A stretch of 64,000 bases of DNA from a bacterium (lineage in GTDB: Bacteria > Myxococcota_A > Bradymonadia > UBA7976 > UBA1532): NCBI GenBank assembly GCA_030427205.1, contig JAUHXC010000003.1:1-64000 (forward strand), in the 5' to 3' direction. Under the pieces are notes generated by a model. That model was not told where the DNA came from. It searched no databases and saw only the letters and a list, made by a program, of their open reading frames with translations. A program made the translations under genes and the position numbers. Shown here in pieces: positions 24,382 to 32,177 of the stretch. Every line of letters begins with the position of its first letter. Positions within the stretch are counted from its first letter, which is position 1.

Positions 24382-25193
24382 TGTCAGCCGAGACCAAGAC
24401 CCGCCTGGGAGAGCGCCTGCGCAGCCGTCGGCTGGCGCTGGGGCTGACCGTCAAGGCGCTCGCCGAGGCGAGCGGGCTCAGCGCGCGCTATGTCATCAGC
24501 GCGGAGCACGGGCGGGCCAACCTCTCGGTCGACAAGATGGAGCAGCTCTGCGTGGCGCTCGGGCTGTCGATGGCGTGGCTGGTGTCCGACGACGCGCGCG
24601 GCGAGATCGACGCTCTGCTCGCCGGGCGCAGCCGCAGCGAGCTGGCCGAGGTCGCCGCCTGGCTGCGCGCGCGATTCGAAGCGAAGGGCCGGGGCCACAT
24701 CGCGCTGCTCGGCGTGCGCGGGGCGGGCAAGTCCGCGGTGGGCCGGCGGCTGGCCGATCGGCTGCAGCGGCCGTTCATCGAGCTGGATGCCCGGGTCGAG
24801 GCGCTGGCCGATCTGAGCCTGGGCGAGATCTTCGCGGTGCACGGCGAGGGCTACTATCGGCGGCTCGAGCTCGAGGCGCTCGAAGCGGTCATCGGCGAGC
24901 CGCCGGCGGTGCTGGCGACCGGCGGCGGCATCGTCACCCACCCCGAGGCCTACGCCCGTTTGCGGGACGCGGCGACGACGGTCTGGCTCAAGGCCGACCC
25001 CGAAGACCACTGGGATCGGGTCATCCAGCAGGGGGACCAGCGGCCGATGCGCGACCACCCCCACGCCATGGCCGAGCTGCGCGCGCTGCTCGGCGCTCGC
25101 CGGCCGCTCTACGCCCGCGCCGACCTCACCGTCGATACCAGCGCGCAGCCGCTTGAACACATTGTCCTACATCTCGCACAAAAACTTGCATGA
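24381..25193 (+). CDS. boxR: BoxR/BzdR-type regulator (XRE HTH fused to shikimate-kinase-like domain)
   Basis: Benzoyl-CoA-responsive transcriptional repressor, 270 aa. The N-terminal XRE helix-turn-helix is at ~8-65 (GERLRSRRLALGLTVKALAE, then SGLSARYVISAEHGRANLS). The C-terminal domain resembles shikimate kinase: P-loop LLGVRGAGKSAVGRRLA at 111-118, FIELDARVEALADLSLGEIF, then GGGIV and the lid region QRPMRDHP. This two-domain layout is specific to BzdR/BoxR; in the model the kinase-like domain senses benzoyl-CoA rather than acting as a kinase. It is divergent from boxCB across a TGCA-rich operator. The ATG at 24381 is chosen because an upstream start would overlap the operator. Confidence 0.95.
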   Translation: MSAETKTRLGERLRSRRLALGLTVKALAEASGLSARYVISAEHGRANLSVDKMEQLCVALGLSMAWLVSDDARGEIDALLAGRSRSELAEVAAWLRARFEAKGRGHIALLGVRGAGKSAVGRRLADRLQRPFIELDARVEALADLSLGEIFAVHGEGYYRRLELEALEAVIGEPPAVLATGGGIVTHPEAYARLRDAATTVWLKADPEDHWDRVIQQGDQRPMRDHPHAMAELRALLGARRPLYARADLTVDTSAQPLEHIVLHLAQKLA

Positions 25194-25202
25194 CCGCACA
25201 TC

Positions 25203-25220
25203 GGGGTGTAGCGTCACCCC
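25203..25220 (+). promoter_or_regulatory. hairpin enclosing the dam ribosome-binding site
   Basis: GGGGTG (25203-25208) is perfectly complementary to CACCCC (25215-25220), which abuts the dam ATG at 25221. The only Shine-Dalgarno-like sequence lies in this 6-bp stem, so initiation may be weakened unless ribosomes arriving from boxR open it. Confidence 0.4.
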
Positions 25221-26108
25221 ATGGCGAAGCGAACCTCATCCCGACCGACCCCGCGCCCCTTCTTGAAGTGGGCCGGTGGCAAGCGCGCGCTGATGGACGA
25301 CATCATGCAGCGCATCCCCGACGGCCCCATCGAGCTGTTCGTCGAGCCGTTCCTCGGGGGCGGGGCGGTGTTCCTCGATCTCGCCCGCCAGGGGCGCATC
25401 AAGCGGGCGATCCTCAACGATCGCAACCCGGAGCTGGTGCACACCTGGCGCACGGTGCAGCGCGAGCCCGACGCGCTCATCGAGGCGGTGCAGCAGTGGG
25501 CGGTCGACAGCGAGACCTACTACCACGTGCGCGACGAGCTCGAGCCGGCGGCCCTGTCGCCCATCGACCGCGCGGCGCGGGTGTTGTGGCTCAACCGCAC
25601 CTGCTTCAACGGGCTGTACCGCAAGAACCGCAAGGGCAAGTTCAACGTGCCTTTCGGCAAGTACAAGCGGGTCAACCTGGCCGACGCGGAGAACATCCGC
25701 GCGGTCAGCGCGGCGCTGCGCGACGTGACCATCCACGACTTCGACTTCGAGTCGATCATGCTGATGGCCGGCCGCGACGCGGTGGTCTATTGCGACCCGC
25801 CGTATGTGCCGGTGAGCAAGACCTCGTCGTTCAACAACTATGACGGCCTGCCCTTCGGCATGCCGGAGCAGGCGCGGTTGGCAGAGGCGTTTTCGGCACT
25901 CGAAGAACAGGGTGCTTTCGGCATACTCTCCAACTCGTGGACCGAAGAGACGCTCGAGTTGTACGAACGCCATGGCTTGTTCATCGACCAGGTGTTCGCC
26001 CGCAGAAACATCAACAGCAAAGCCGGCAAGCGCGGTCCGGTGCCCGAGGTGATGGTGACCACCCGCCCCTGGCAGACCGCCGCGCCCCGGGTGGCCAACA
26101 TCCGGTGA
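25221..26108 (+). CDS. dam: D12-class DNA adenine methyltransferase (Dam-like)
   Basis: SAM-dependent N6-adenine DNA methyltransferase, 295 aa. The D12 order is clear: FLKWAGGKRALMDDI near the N-terminus (SAM motif X), PFLGGGAVFLDL (motif I), NGLYRKNRKGKFNVPFGKY, and the catalytic VVYCDPPYVPVS (motif IV, DPPY). GATC specificity is typical for Dam-like members but cannot be proved by eye. No restriction enzyme gene is adjacent, which fits an orphan methylase. It lies 27 nt after boxR on the same strand. The last 19 residues form an unusual short tail. Confidence 0.92.
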   Translation: MAKRTSSRPTPRPFLKWAGGKRALMDDIMQRIPDGPIELFVEPFLGGGAVFLDLARQGRIKRAILNDRNPELVHTWRTVQREPDALIEAVQQWAVDSETYYHVRDELEPAALSPIDRAARVLWLNRTCFNGLYRKNRKGKFNVPFGKYKRVNLADAENIRAVSAALRDVTIHDFDFESIMLMAGRDAVVYCDPPYVPVSKTSSFNNYDGLPFGMPEQARLAEAFSALEEQGAFGILSNSWTEETLELYERHGLFIDQVFARRNINSKAGKRGPVPEVMVTTRPWQTAAPRVANIR

Positions 26109-26146
26109 ACCGCGCGCCTCTTCGGCGTCGGGCCGGAGGGGCGAAG

Positions 26147-27601
26147 ATGCGCATATCCCATCCGCTGGTCGGCGCGGCCCTCGCCGCGATGACGCTGACC
26201 GCCTGTGACGGCGACAACGCCGTCGGACCCCGGCTCGACATGATGCCCGACGCCCAGGTGATCACCGGGCGACCCGATCTGGGTCCGGCGCCGGCCCCCG
26301 AGCCGCCGGGCGCGCTCGCGGCGAGCATCGACGCCTTCGAAGGCGACGTCGGCTTCTTCGCCATGGATCTGGAGACCGCCGAGGCGATGGCCCACTCGGG
26401 CACGGTGCGCTTCCCGGCCGGCGGGCTGTCGGCGCTCTTCGTCGTGGCGACCTACGCCGCTCGGGTCGAGGCCGGTGACCTGCTCGCCGATCGCACGGTG
26501 CAGCTGCGCCCGGCGGACATCCGCGGCGCCGGGCTGGGCCCCGACGACGCGGGCAAGACCTTCGCCCTGTCGGACCTCGCCGCCCGGGCCCTCGACGGTG
26601 ACCGCACCGCCGAGCAGCTGCTCGTGCGCACGATCGGCGGCGTCGAGGCGGTCGACGCGGTGCTGGCCGACTTCGACATCGACGGCATCGGGCCCTATCT
26701 CGACCCCTGTGGACGCGACCGGCTCTACGCCGAGGCGCTCGACGCCCGCTTCGCGACGGTCGAGTGCGACGATCTGGGCCTCTGGCTCTATGGCGGCAGC
26801 CCGGCGGGGCTGGTGCCGATGCCGTTCGATACGCCGCCCACGTTCGACGACGCCACCCGAGCCGCCGCGGCGGACGCCCGCACCGACAGCCTCGCCGGGA
26901 CCGTGACCGCCCGGGCGATGGCCCGCGTCCTGGCGCTGCTCGACGCCGGCGATCTGGTCAGCCCGGCGGTCGACGCGCGGGTGCGAGGGCTGCTCGACGG
27001 CAGCCGGGCCAGCGGCGGCGGTGACGATGGGCTGCCGGCGTCCATCTGGTCCGGCTCGCTCGAAGGAGCCACCGAAGATGGTCGACATTGGGCCGGTCGG
27101 GTGCGCGGCGCCGACGGCGAGTCGTTCGTCCTGGTGGTGCTCAACGGGGGAGGTGAGGCGGTCGACGCGCTGACCCGGGCGCTGGGCAGCGGCGCGTGGA
27201 CCACGCTGCTCGGCGAGATCGAGTGGCCGCCGATGACGCCCGCCGAGCCGGGTGAGTCGACCGTACAGGTGATGGACGCCGCGAGCGCGGACGGCTGCGA
27301 TTCGGCCCCCGACGGCTTCGACGGGCAGCTGATGTGCCGCGCCGACGCCGCGACGATGGCGTTCTCGGCGGGCGATGCGGTCACCGCGACGTTGCTCGCG
27401 CCCGGGCCGGGCCCGTTCGAGGCGGCATGGATCTGGGCCGGCCCCGACGGCCTGCGGGTGCGCACCCAGGAGCGCCTCGCCCGCAGCGCGTGGTGGGTCT
27501 GGTCGGAGACCCGGCGCGTCTTCGAGACCGGTCAATGGGCGGTGACGGTCAGCGTCGACGGGCGCGTCGTGCGCCATACGCTGTTCACCGTCGACGACTA
27601 G
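26147..27601 (+). CDS. lipoprotein with inactive class A beta-lactamase-like fold
   Basis: 484 aa. The ATG at 26147 follows GGAGGGGCG and gives a lipobox LTAC with Cys20. Residues ~60-300 follow the class A serine beta-lactamase plan. In it FPAGGLSALFVVATYAARVEAG aligns with the SxxK helix; ALSDLAARALDGDRTAEQLLV aligns with the SDN helix; and TARAMARVLALLDAGDLVSP aligns with a later helix. However Ser and Lys of SxxK are replaced by Gly93 and Ala96, and the SDN motif is DGD. It is therefore probably a non-catalytic binding protein. The last ~110 residues form a separate beta-rich domain with WIWAGPDGLRVRTQE and FETGQWAVTVSVDG. Function unknown. Confidence 0.7.
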   Translation: MRISHPLVGAALAAMTLTACDGDNAVGPRLDMMPDAQVITGRPDLGPAPAPEPPGALAASIDAFEGDVGFFAMDLETAEAMAHSGTVRFPAGGLSALFVVATYAARVEAGDLLADRTVQLRPADIRGAGLGPDDAGKTFALSDLAARALDGDRTAEQLLVRTIGGVEAVDAVLADFDIDGIGPYLDPCGRDRLYAEALDARFATVECDDLGLWLYGGSPAGLVPMPFDTPPTFDDATRAAAADARTDSLAGTVTARAMARVLALLDAGDLVSPAVDARVRGLLDGSRASGGGDDGLPASIWSGSLEGATEDGRHWAGRVRGADGESFVLVVLNGGGEAVDALTRALGSGAWTTLLGEIEWPPMTPAEPGESTVQVMDAASADGCDSAPDGFDGQLMCRADAATMAFSAGDAVTATLLAPGPGPFEAAWIWAGPDGLRVRTQERLARSAWWVWSETRRVFETGQWAVTVSVDGRVVRHTLFTVDD

Positions 27602-27683
27602 CCCCGACACCAGCCTGCCGAGACCGCCCGGCCGCCTGCGGCCGATCTGTGCAGCCGACGACAAACCGTGTACCGTCGCGGGC

Positions 27684-29306
27684 ATGCACGCCCCCATCTT
27701 CGAGTTCAACCGCCATCGGGAAGACATCGAGCGGGAGGTGATCGGGCGGGTGGTCGACGCCTTCGCCAGCCACGCCGGCCCCGACGACCCGACCCGCGGC
27801 TTCCAGTTCGTGCTCAACGACGCGGCGTTCCACGAGATCGACCGCCTCGAACGCAGCCGGGGCAATACCGAGCGCCTCGCCGACTGGCAGCGGCTCGCCC
27901 GTCGCATCGGGCGCATGACGCCCGATGAGCTGCACGACGAGACGCGCCGCCGGGCCGAGTGGTACGTGCGCGATGTCGTCGGCCACTTCGATCGGCGGGT
28001 CTACCGCTTCGCGTCGAGCGTGCTGCCGGTGGGCCTCGGCGCGCTGTTCAATACCACCGACCTCGCCCGCGGGCTCAGCTCGATGCGCGACCTGTCCAGC
28101 CGGATCCGGGTCGAGGGGCCGCTCGAGCAGCTGCGCGAGCTGGCCCGGATGGGCACCTTGGTGGTGGTGCCGACCCACTCGAGCAACCTCGACAGCATCG
28201 TGCTCGGCTGGTCGCTGCTGCACGCCGACCTGCCGCCGTGCACCTACGGGGCGGGCAAGAACCTCTTCGGCAACCCGCTCGTCGGCTACTTCATGCGCAA
28301 CCTGGGCGCCTATCGCGTCGACCGCCGGCTGCGGCACGTGCTCTACAAGGACGTGCTCAAGTGCTACTCCCAGGTGCTCATCGAGCGCGGCTACCACAGC
28401 CTGTTCTTCCCCGGCGGTACCCGCGGCCGCTCCGGCGCCGTCGAGCAGAAGCTCAAGCTGGGATTGATGGGCAGCGCGCTGGCGGCGTTCTCCGAGCGCC
28501 TGCAGCGGGGTGATACCCGGCCGATCTTCCTGGTGCCGGTCACCATCAACTATCCGCTGGTGCTCGAGGCCGAGACGCTGATCGAAGATCACCTCAAGGC
28601 CAAGGGGCAGGCGCGCTACATCATCGAGGACGACGAGTTCAGCCGCCTGGGCCGCATCGCCCAGTTCGCGGTGCAGGTCATGGGCCTGCAGACGACCATG
28701 GTCATCCGCTACGGCACGCCGCTCGATGTCTTCGGCAACCCCGTCGGGCTCGACGGCCGCAGCCTCGGCCCCGGCGGCCACCCCATCGACCCGGCGCGCT
28801 ACCTGATGCGCGACGGCGAGCCGGTCGACGATCCGGCCCGCGACGCGGCCTATACCCGCCAGACCGGCCTGGCGGTGGCCGAGGCCTACCTCTCCGAGAC
28901 GGTCATCCTGCCCACGCAGTTCGTCGGCTGGCTGCTCTTCGAGCGGGAGCGCAGGGCGGCGCCGCACCTCGACCTCTTCGCCCTGCTGCGGACCACCAGC
29001 GGCGACCGTCACGATCTCACCGAGCTGTGTGATGACGGCGACCGCTTGCGGGCGAAGCTGGTGGCGATGGCCGCCAAGGGGCGGCTGTGCCTCGATCCGA
29101 GCCTGCAGGGCAGCCCGATCGACGAGGTGCTCGACGACGCCGTGCGCGCGTTCGGCATGTATCACCTGCGCTCGGCCGTCGAGCGCGAGGCCGACGCGCT
29201 CGTCGTGCGCGACCCCAAGCTCTTGTACTTCTACGGCAATCGGCTGTCGGCCTGGGAAGACGAGCTGCGGCCGGTCATCGCCCGCGGGGCAGGGGGCGCC
29301 CGATGA
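27684..29306 (+). CDS. glycerol-3-phosphate / lysophosphatidate acyltransferase (PlsB/PlsC superfamily)
   Basis: Membrane-associated acyltransferase that likely esterifies glycerol 3-phosphate or a related acceptor. 540 aa. The catalytic HX4D motif is PTHSSNLDSIVLG (~170-180). It is followed by GAGKNLFGNPLVGYFMRNLGAY and the acceptor-binding motif FFPGGTRGRSG, then FLVPVTINYPLVLE. The order matches PlsB-type enzymes more than the short PlsC. The N-terminal ~130 residues are an extra helical domain. The stop overlaps the start of a GpsA-like gene (ATGA), coupling glycerolipid-type functions. Exact acyl donor and acceptor are not readable from sequence. Confidence 0.85.
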   Translation: MHAPIFEFNRHREDIEREVIGRVVDAFASHAGPDDPTRGFQFVLNDAAFHEIDRLERSRGNTERLADWQRLARRIGRMTPDELHDETRRRAEWYVRDVVGHFDRRVYRFASSVLPVGLGALFNTTDLARGLSSMRDLSSRIRVEGPLEQLRELARMGTLVVVPTHSSNLDSIVLGWSLLHADLPPCTYGAGKNLFGNPLVGYFMRNLGAYRVDRRLRHVLYKDVLKCYSQVLIERGYHSLFFPGGTRGRSGAVEQKLKLGLMGSALAAFSERLQRGDTRPIFLVPVTINYPLVLEAETLIEDHLKAKGQARYIIEDDEFSRLGRIAQFAVQVMGLQTTMVIRYGTPLDVFGNPVGLDGRSLGPGGHPIDPARYLMRDGEPVDDPARDAAYTRQTGLAVAEAYLSETVILPTQFVGWLLFERERRAAPHLDLFALLRTTSGDRHDLTELCDDGDRLRAKLVAMAAKGRLCLDPSLQGSPIDEVLDDAVRAFGMYHLRSAVEREADALVVRDPKLLYFYGNRLSAWEDELRPVIARGAGGAR

Positions 29307-30229
29307 GTCAGTGGATCATCGTCGGAGACGGCGCCTGGGGCCGCGCGCTCAGCCGCCGGCTCGTGCTCAACGGCCACGACGCGCTGCTCGTCGGCGAGCG
29401 GCGCATCGGCAATCGGGTGCCCAAAGACGTCGAGCACACCATCGAGCTGGCGCCGGCGCTCGGCCGCGGCGAGCGGGTGATCCTCGCGGTGCCCGCCGAC
29501 CGGCTCGAAGGGCTGCTGGTCGACGCCGCGCCCCATCTGCGGGGCGATCACCGCATCGCGACGGGCATCCGCGGGCTGACCCCGGGCACCCACCTGCGGC
29601 CCTCCGAAGCCGTGGCCCGGCATACGCCGGTGCGCCAGCTGGCGGTGCTCGCCGGCGCAGCCGACGCCCGGGCGCTGCGCAAGAAGACGCCGGCCGCGCT
29701 GGTGGTCGGTACCGCCTTCCCCGCGTTCGCCGACGAGCTGCAGGCGGCGCTGGTCGCCCCTTCGCTGCGCATCTACACCAACCGCGACCCGATCGGGACC
29801 GAGCTGGCGAGCATCCTGGCCATGGTGCTGGGGGTCGCGCTGGGCATCGGCCGTACGTTGGGCGTGGGTCCGGCGACCGAAGCGACCGCGTTGACCCGGG
29901 CCGTCGCCGAGATCGACCGCGTCGTCTGCGGTCTGGGCGGGGCGCCCAAGACCGCCTATGGGCTGGCCGGCCTGGGGCTGCTCGCCGAGCTGGCGTTTGA
30001 TCCCGAAGCGCGCTCGGCCCTCGCCGGGCGGGCGCTGGCCGCCGGCGATCTCGAGCAGGCGGGCGAGGCGACGGAGATCCGGGCCGCCGCGCGAGCGCTC
30101 GCCGCGCGCTGCGCCCGGCACCGCCTGCGGGCGCCGATGCTGACGGTCATCGACGCGCTCTTCGACGGCCACGTCGACGCCGCCACGGCGATGAAGGGCT
30201 TGATGGCCCGCAGCGCCCGGGCCGAGTAG
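29303..30229 (+). CDS. GpsA-like Rossmann protein lacking catalytic residues
   Basis: 308 aa, with the fold of NAD-dependent glycerol-3-phosphate dehydrogenase. The N-terminal dinucleotide motif reads VGDGAWGRALSRRL, and the C-terminal helical part carries GLAGLG and an IDRVVCGLGGAPKTAYG segment. Comparison with the GpsA signature shows losses. The GALKN lysine-asparagine pair is Ala173-Met174, the KG lysine is Arg90, and the Asp of GLAGLGDL is Leu226. It may have lost dehydrogenase activity and act as a ligand sensor or partner of the acyltransferase. It could alternatively be an unrelated oxidoreductase of the same superfamily. It is translationally coupled to the upstream acyltransferase. 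Confidence 0.75.
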   Translation: MSQWIIVGDGAWGRALSRRLVLNGHDALLVGERRIGNRVPKDVEHTIELAPALGRGERVILAVPADRLEGLLVDAAPHLRGDHRIATGIRGLTPGTHLRPSEAVARHTPVRQLAVLAGAADARALRKKTPAALVVGTAFPAFADELQAALVAPSLRIYTNRDPIGTELASILAMVLGVALGIGRTLGVGPATEATALTRAVAEIDRVVCGLGGAPKTAYGLAGLGLLAELAFDPEARSALAGRALAAGDLEQAGEATEIRAAARALAARCARHRLRAPMLTVIDALFDGHVDAATAMKGLMARSARAE

Positions 30230-30256
30230 CGATCGCCGGCGCGTCGTCCCCGGGGC

Positions 30257-31384
30257 TCAGAAGTCCGGGAAGATCCGCGACATGACCATCGACGTGGGGT
30301 TGCCGCCGCCCTCCAGCGGGGTATTCGTCAGCAGCATGCCCATCGCGTCGTAGCCGGTGACCTTGGCGGTGCCCGCCAGGTTGCTGTCGAGCACCAGGAA
30401 GCCATTGGGCAGCCCGACGATGTCGATCCCGTCGACGACGTCCTCCGAAGCCGGCACCAGCACCGCGTCCATCTCGGGCGGCGCCCGGCCGCTGATGGCC
30501 GGCTCGTACAAGATCACGCCATAGCCGTTGCCCGCGCCGCCCACCTGGGCCGTCATCAGGATCTTGGTGCCCTCCTCGGTCTCGACGCCGGCCACCGCGT
30601 TGCCCGGGCCGACCTCGTCCGCCGGCCACTCGGGCGCAAACGGCGCCTTGAAGAGCTGCGCCGGGCGATCGCTGAAGGTCGCCAGCATCGCGTCGCGGTC
30701 CAGGAAGAGGATGTCGGTGATGTTGTCCACCCGCGAGCCCTGCCACTGCGGCGGCGAGTACAGCGTGCGAAACGTGCCGTCGCTCTCGATCTCGAACATG
30801 TTCTGGCTGGTGCTGCTCCACGCCACGAAGCGCTCGCCGAAGGTATTCCAGATGCCGCCGACGCCCTCGAGGTTGACGTTGCTGGCCACCTTGCGCACGA
30901 ACTCGCCGTTCGAGTTGAAGGCGTAGATCGAGCCCTGCCCCTCTTCCGGCTGGACCACGTAGAACATGCTGCCGTCGCGGCTCTGGGCGAAGCCGGTGGC
31001 GTTGGTGATGCCGTTGTCGGCCAGCGCGAGGAACTCGCAGAAATACGAGACCCCCAGGTCGCGCTCGCGATAGGCGTCGACCCGATCGGGGAAGGCCACG
31101 AGCAGGAAGGTGCCGGTCTGGGCGTCGGGGCAGCGCTCTTCGATCGAGCGCTCCATCATCATCTCGCCCTCGCCTTCACCCTCTCCCTCGCCTTCGCCCT
31201 CTCCTTCGCCTTCGCCTTCGCCCTCGCCTTCTCCCTCGCCCTCGCCTTCTCCGCCCACGTCGGCCAGGCTGCCGTCCGGCGGCATCTCGCCGCCCGTGCC
31301 GCCCTCGCCGCCATCTCCGTCACCGCCGGGCGTGCAGCCCCACATCACGGCGACCGCCAGCATTCCCCACAGCGCGTGCTTCAT
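30257..31384 (-). CDS. lipoprotein with Gly-Glu repeat linker and propeller-like domain
   Basis: 375 aa. The signal peptide ends at Cys17 (VMWGC). It is followed by a Gly/Asp-rich tether and fifteen consecutive Gly-Glu pairs (residues 45-74). The remaining ~300 residues show repeated short strands (GTFLLVAFPDRVDAYRE, SRDGSMFYVVQPEEGQGSIY, ERFVAWSSTSQNMFEIESDG), suggesting a beta-propeller of the NHL/SMP30 kind. There are few cysteines (two in the mature domain) and no catalytic motif. It probably stands off the outer membrane on a charged tether. It converges with the acyltransferase unit and diverges from miaE. Confidence 0.78.
   Translation of the reverse strand: MKHALWGMLAVAVMWGCTPGGDGDGGEGGTGGEMPPDGSLADVGGEGEGEGEGEGEGEGEGEGEGEGEGEGEGEMMMERSIEERCPDAQTGTFLLVAFPDRVDAYRERDLGVSYFCEFLALADNGITNATGFAQSRDGSMFYVVQPEEGQGSIYAFNSNGEFVRKVASNVNLEGVGGIWNTFGERFVAWSSTSQNMFEIESDGTFRTLYSPPQWQGSRVDNITDILFLDRDAMLATFSDRPAQLFKAPFAPEWPADEVGPGNAVAGVETEEGTKILMTAQVGGAGNGYGVILYEPAISGRAPPEMDAVLVPASEDVVDGIDIVGLPNGFLVLDSNLAGTAKVTGYDAMGMLLTNTPLEGGGNPTSMVMSRIFPDF
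31163..31252. repeat. degenerate hexanucleotide repeat, 15 units
   Basis: Fifteen in-frame 6-nt units encode Gly-Glu pairs on the minus strand. Glu codons vary between GAG and GAA and Gly codons among GGC, GGT and GGA, so the array is imperfect. Unit gain or loss would lengthen or shorten the linker without frameshift. Confidence 0.9.
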
Positions 31385-31499
31385 CGAGCCTTCTCCCCGG
31401 TTTGCGTGCCGACCCCCGGTCTAACAGAGGCCGCCGATGTGGGACAATCCTCGCAGATCGTGCCCCCGAGCCCGGCGGGTCGTGCTATGACCCCGGGCC

Positions 31500-32081
31500 A
31501 TGCTGCGCCTCAAAGCCGAGACCGACCCCCGTTGGACCAAGCGGGCCCTCGCCCGGCTCGACGAGCTGCTCGTCGACCACGCCCACTGTGAGAAGAAGGC
31601 GGCGTCGATGGCGCTGACCCTGATGTTCCGCTACCCCGAGCACGGCGTGCTCCTGCGACCGCTCTCGGCCCTCGCCCGCGAGGAGATGCAGCACTTCGAG
31701 CAGGTGCTCGACCACATCGAGGCGCGCGGTGAGCGCTTCCGCAAGCTGGGCACCGGGGGATACGCCGCGCGGCTGCTCAAGGTCGTACGCAGCGGCGAGC
31801 CGGCGCGGCTGCTCGATACGCTGCTGTGCTGTGCGGTGATCGAGGCGCGCAGCTGCGAACGCATGCTGCTGCTCGCCGACGCGCTCGCCGAGCCCGAGCC
31901 CGCGCTGGCGGCGTTCTACCGCAGCCTGCTCGCCAGCGAAGCCCGCCACCACGCGCTCTACGTCGAGCTGGCCGACCGCCTCTTCGACAAGGCCGAGGTG
32001 CGCCGCCGCCTCGACGCGGTGACCGCCCACGAGGCCGCGGTGCTCGCCGAGCTGCCGCCGACCGCGCACATGCACGGCTGA
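31500..32081 (+). CDS. miaE: tRNA 2-methylthio-N6-isopentenyladenosine hydroxylase
   Basis: Non-haem diiron monooxygenase that hydroxylates ms2i6A37 in tRNAs reading UNN codons. 193 aa. Ferritin-like four-helix bundle with ligand motifs in order: DHAHCEKKAASMAL, REEMQHFEQVL, VIEARSCERM and SEARHHALYVEL, matching the expected E and ExxH pairs. It starts with ATG at 31500. It is a single gene ahead of lon. Presence implies MiaA and MiaB elsewhere in the genome. Confidence 0.92.
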   Translation: MLRLKAETDPRWTKRALARLDELLVDHAHCEKKAASMALTLMFRYPEHGVLLRPLSALAREEMQHFEQVLDHIEARGERFRKLGTGGYAARLLKVVRSGEPARLLDTLLCCAVIEARSCERMLLLADALAEPEPALAAFYRSLLASEARHHALYVELADRLFDKAEVRRRLDAVTAHEAAVLAELPPTAHMHG

Positions 32082-32177
32082 GGTCGCCGCGGTTGAATCC
32101 CGGTCGGCCCCTCGACCATCCTAGCCCCGTCGATCTCGCCCTCGTCCGACCGCCCCCACCCCGAACTGGAGGACCGC

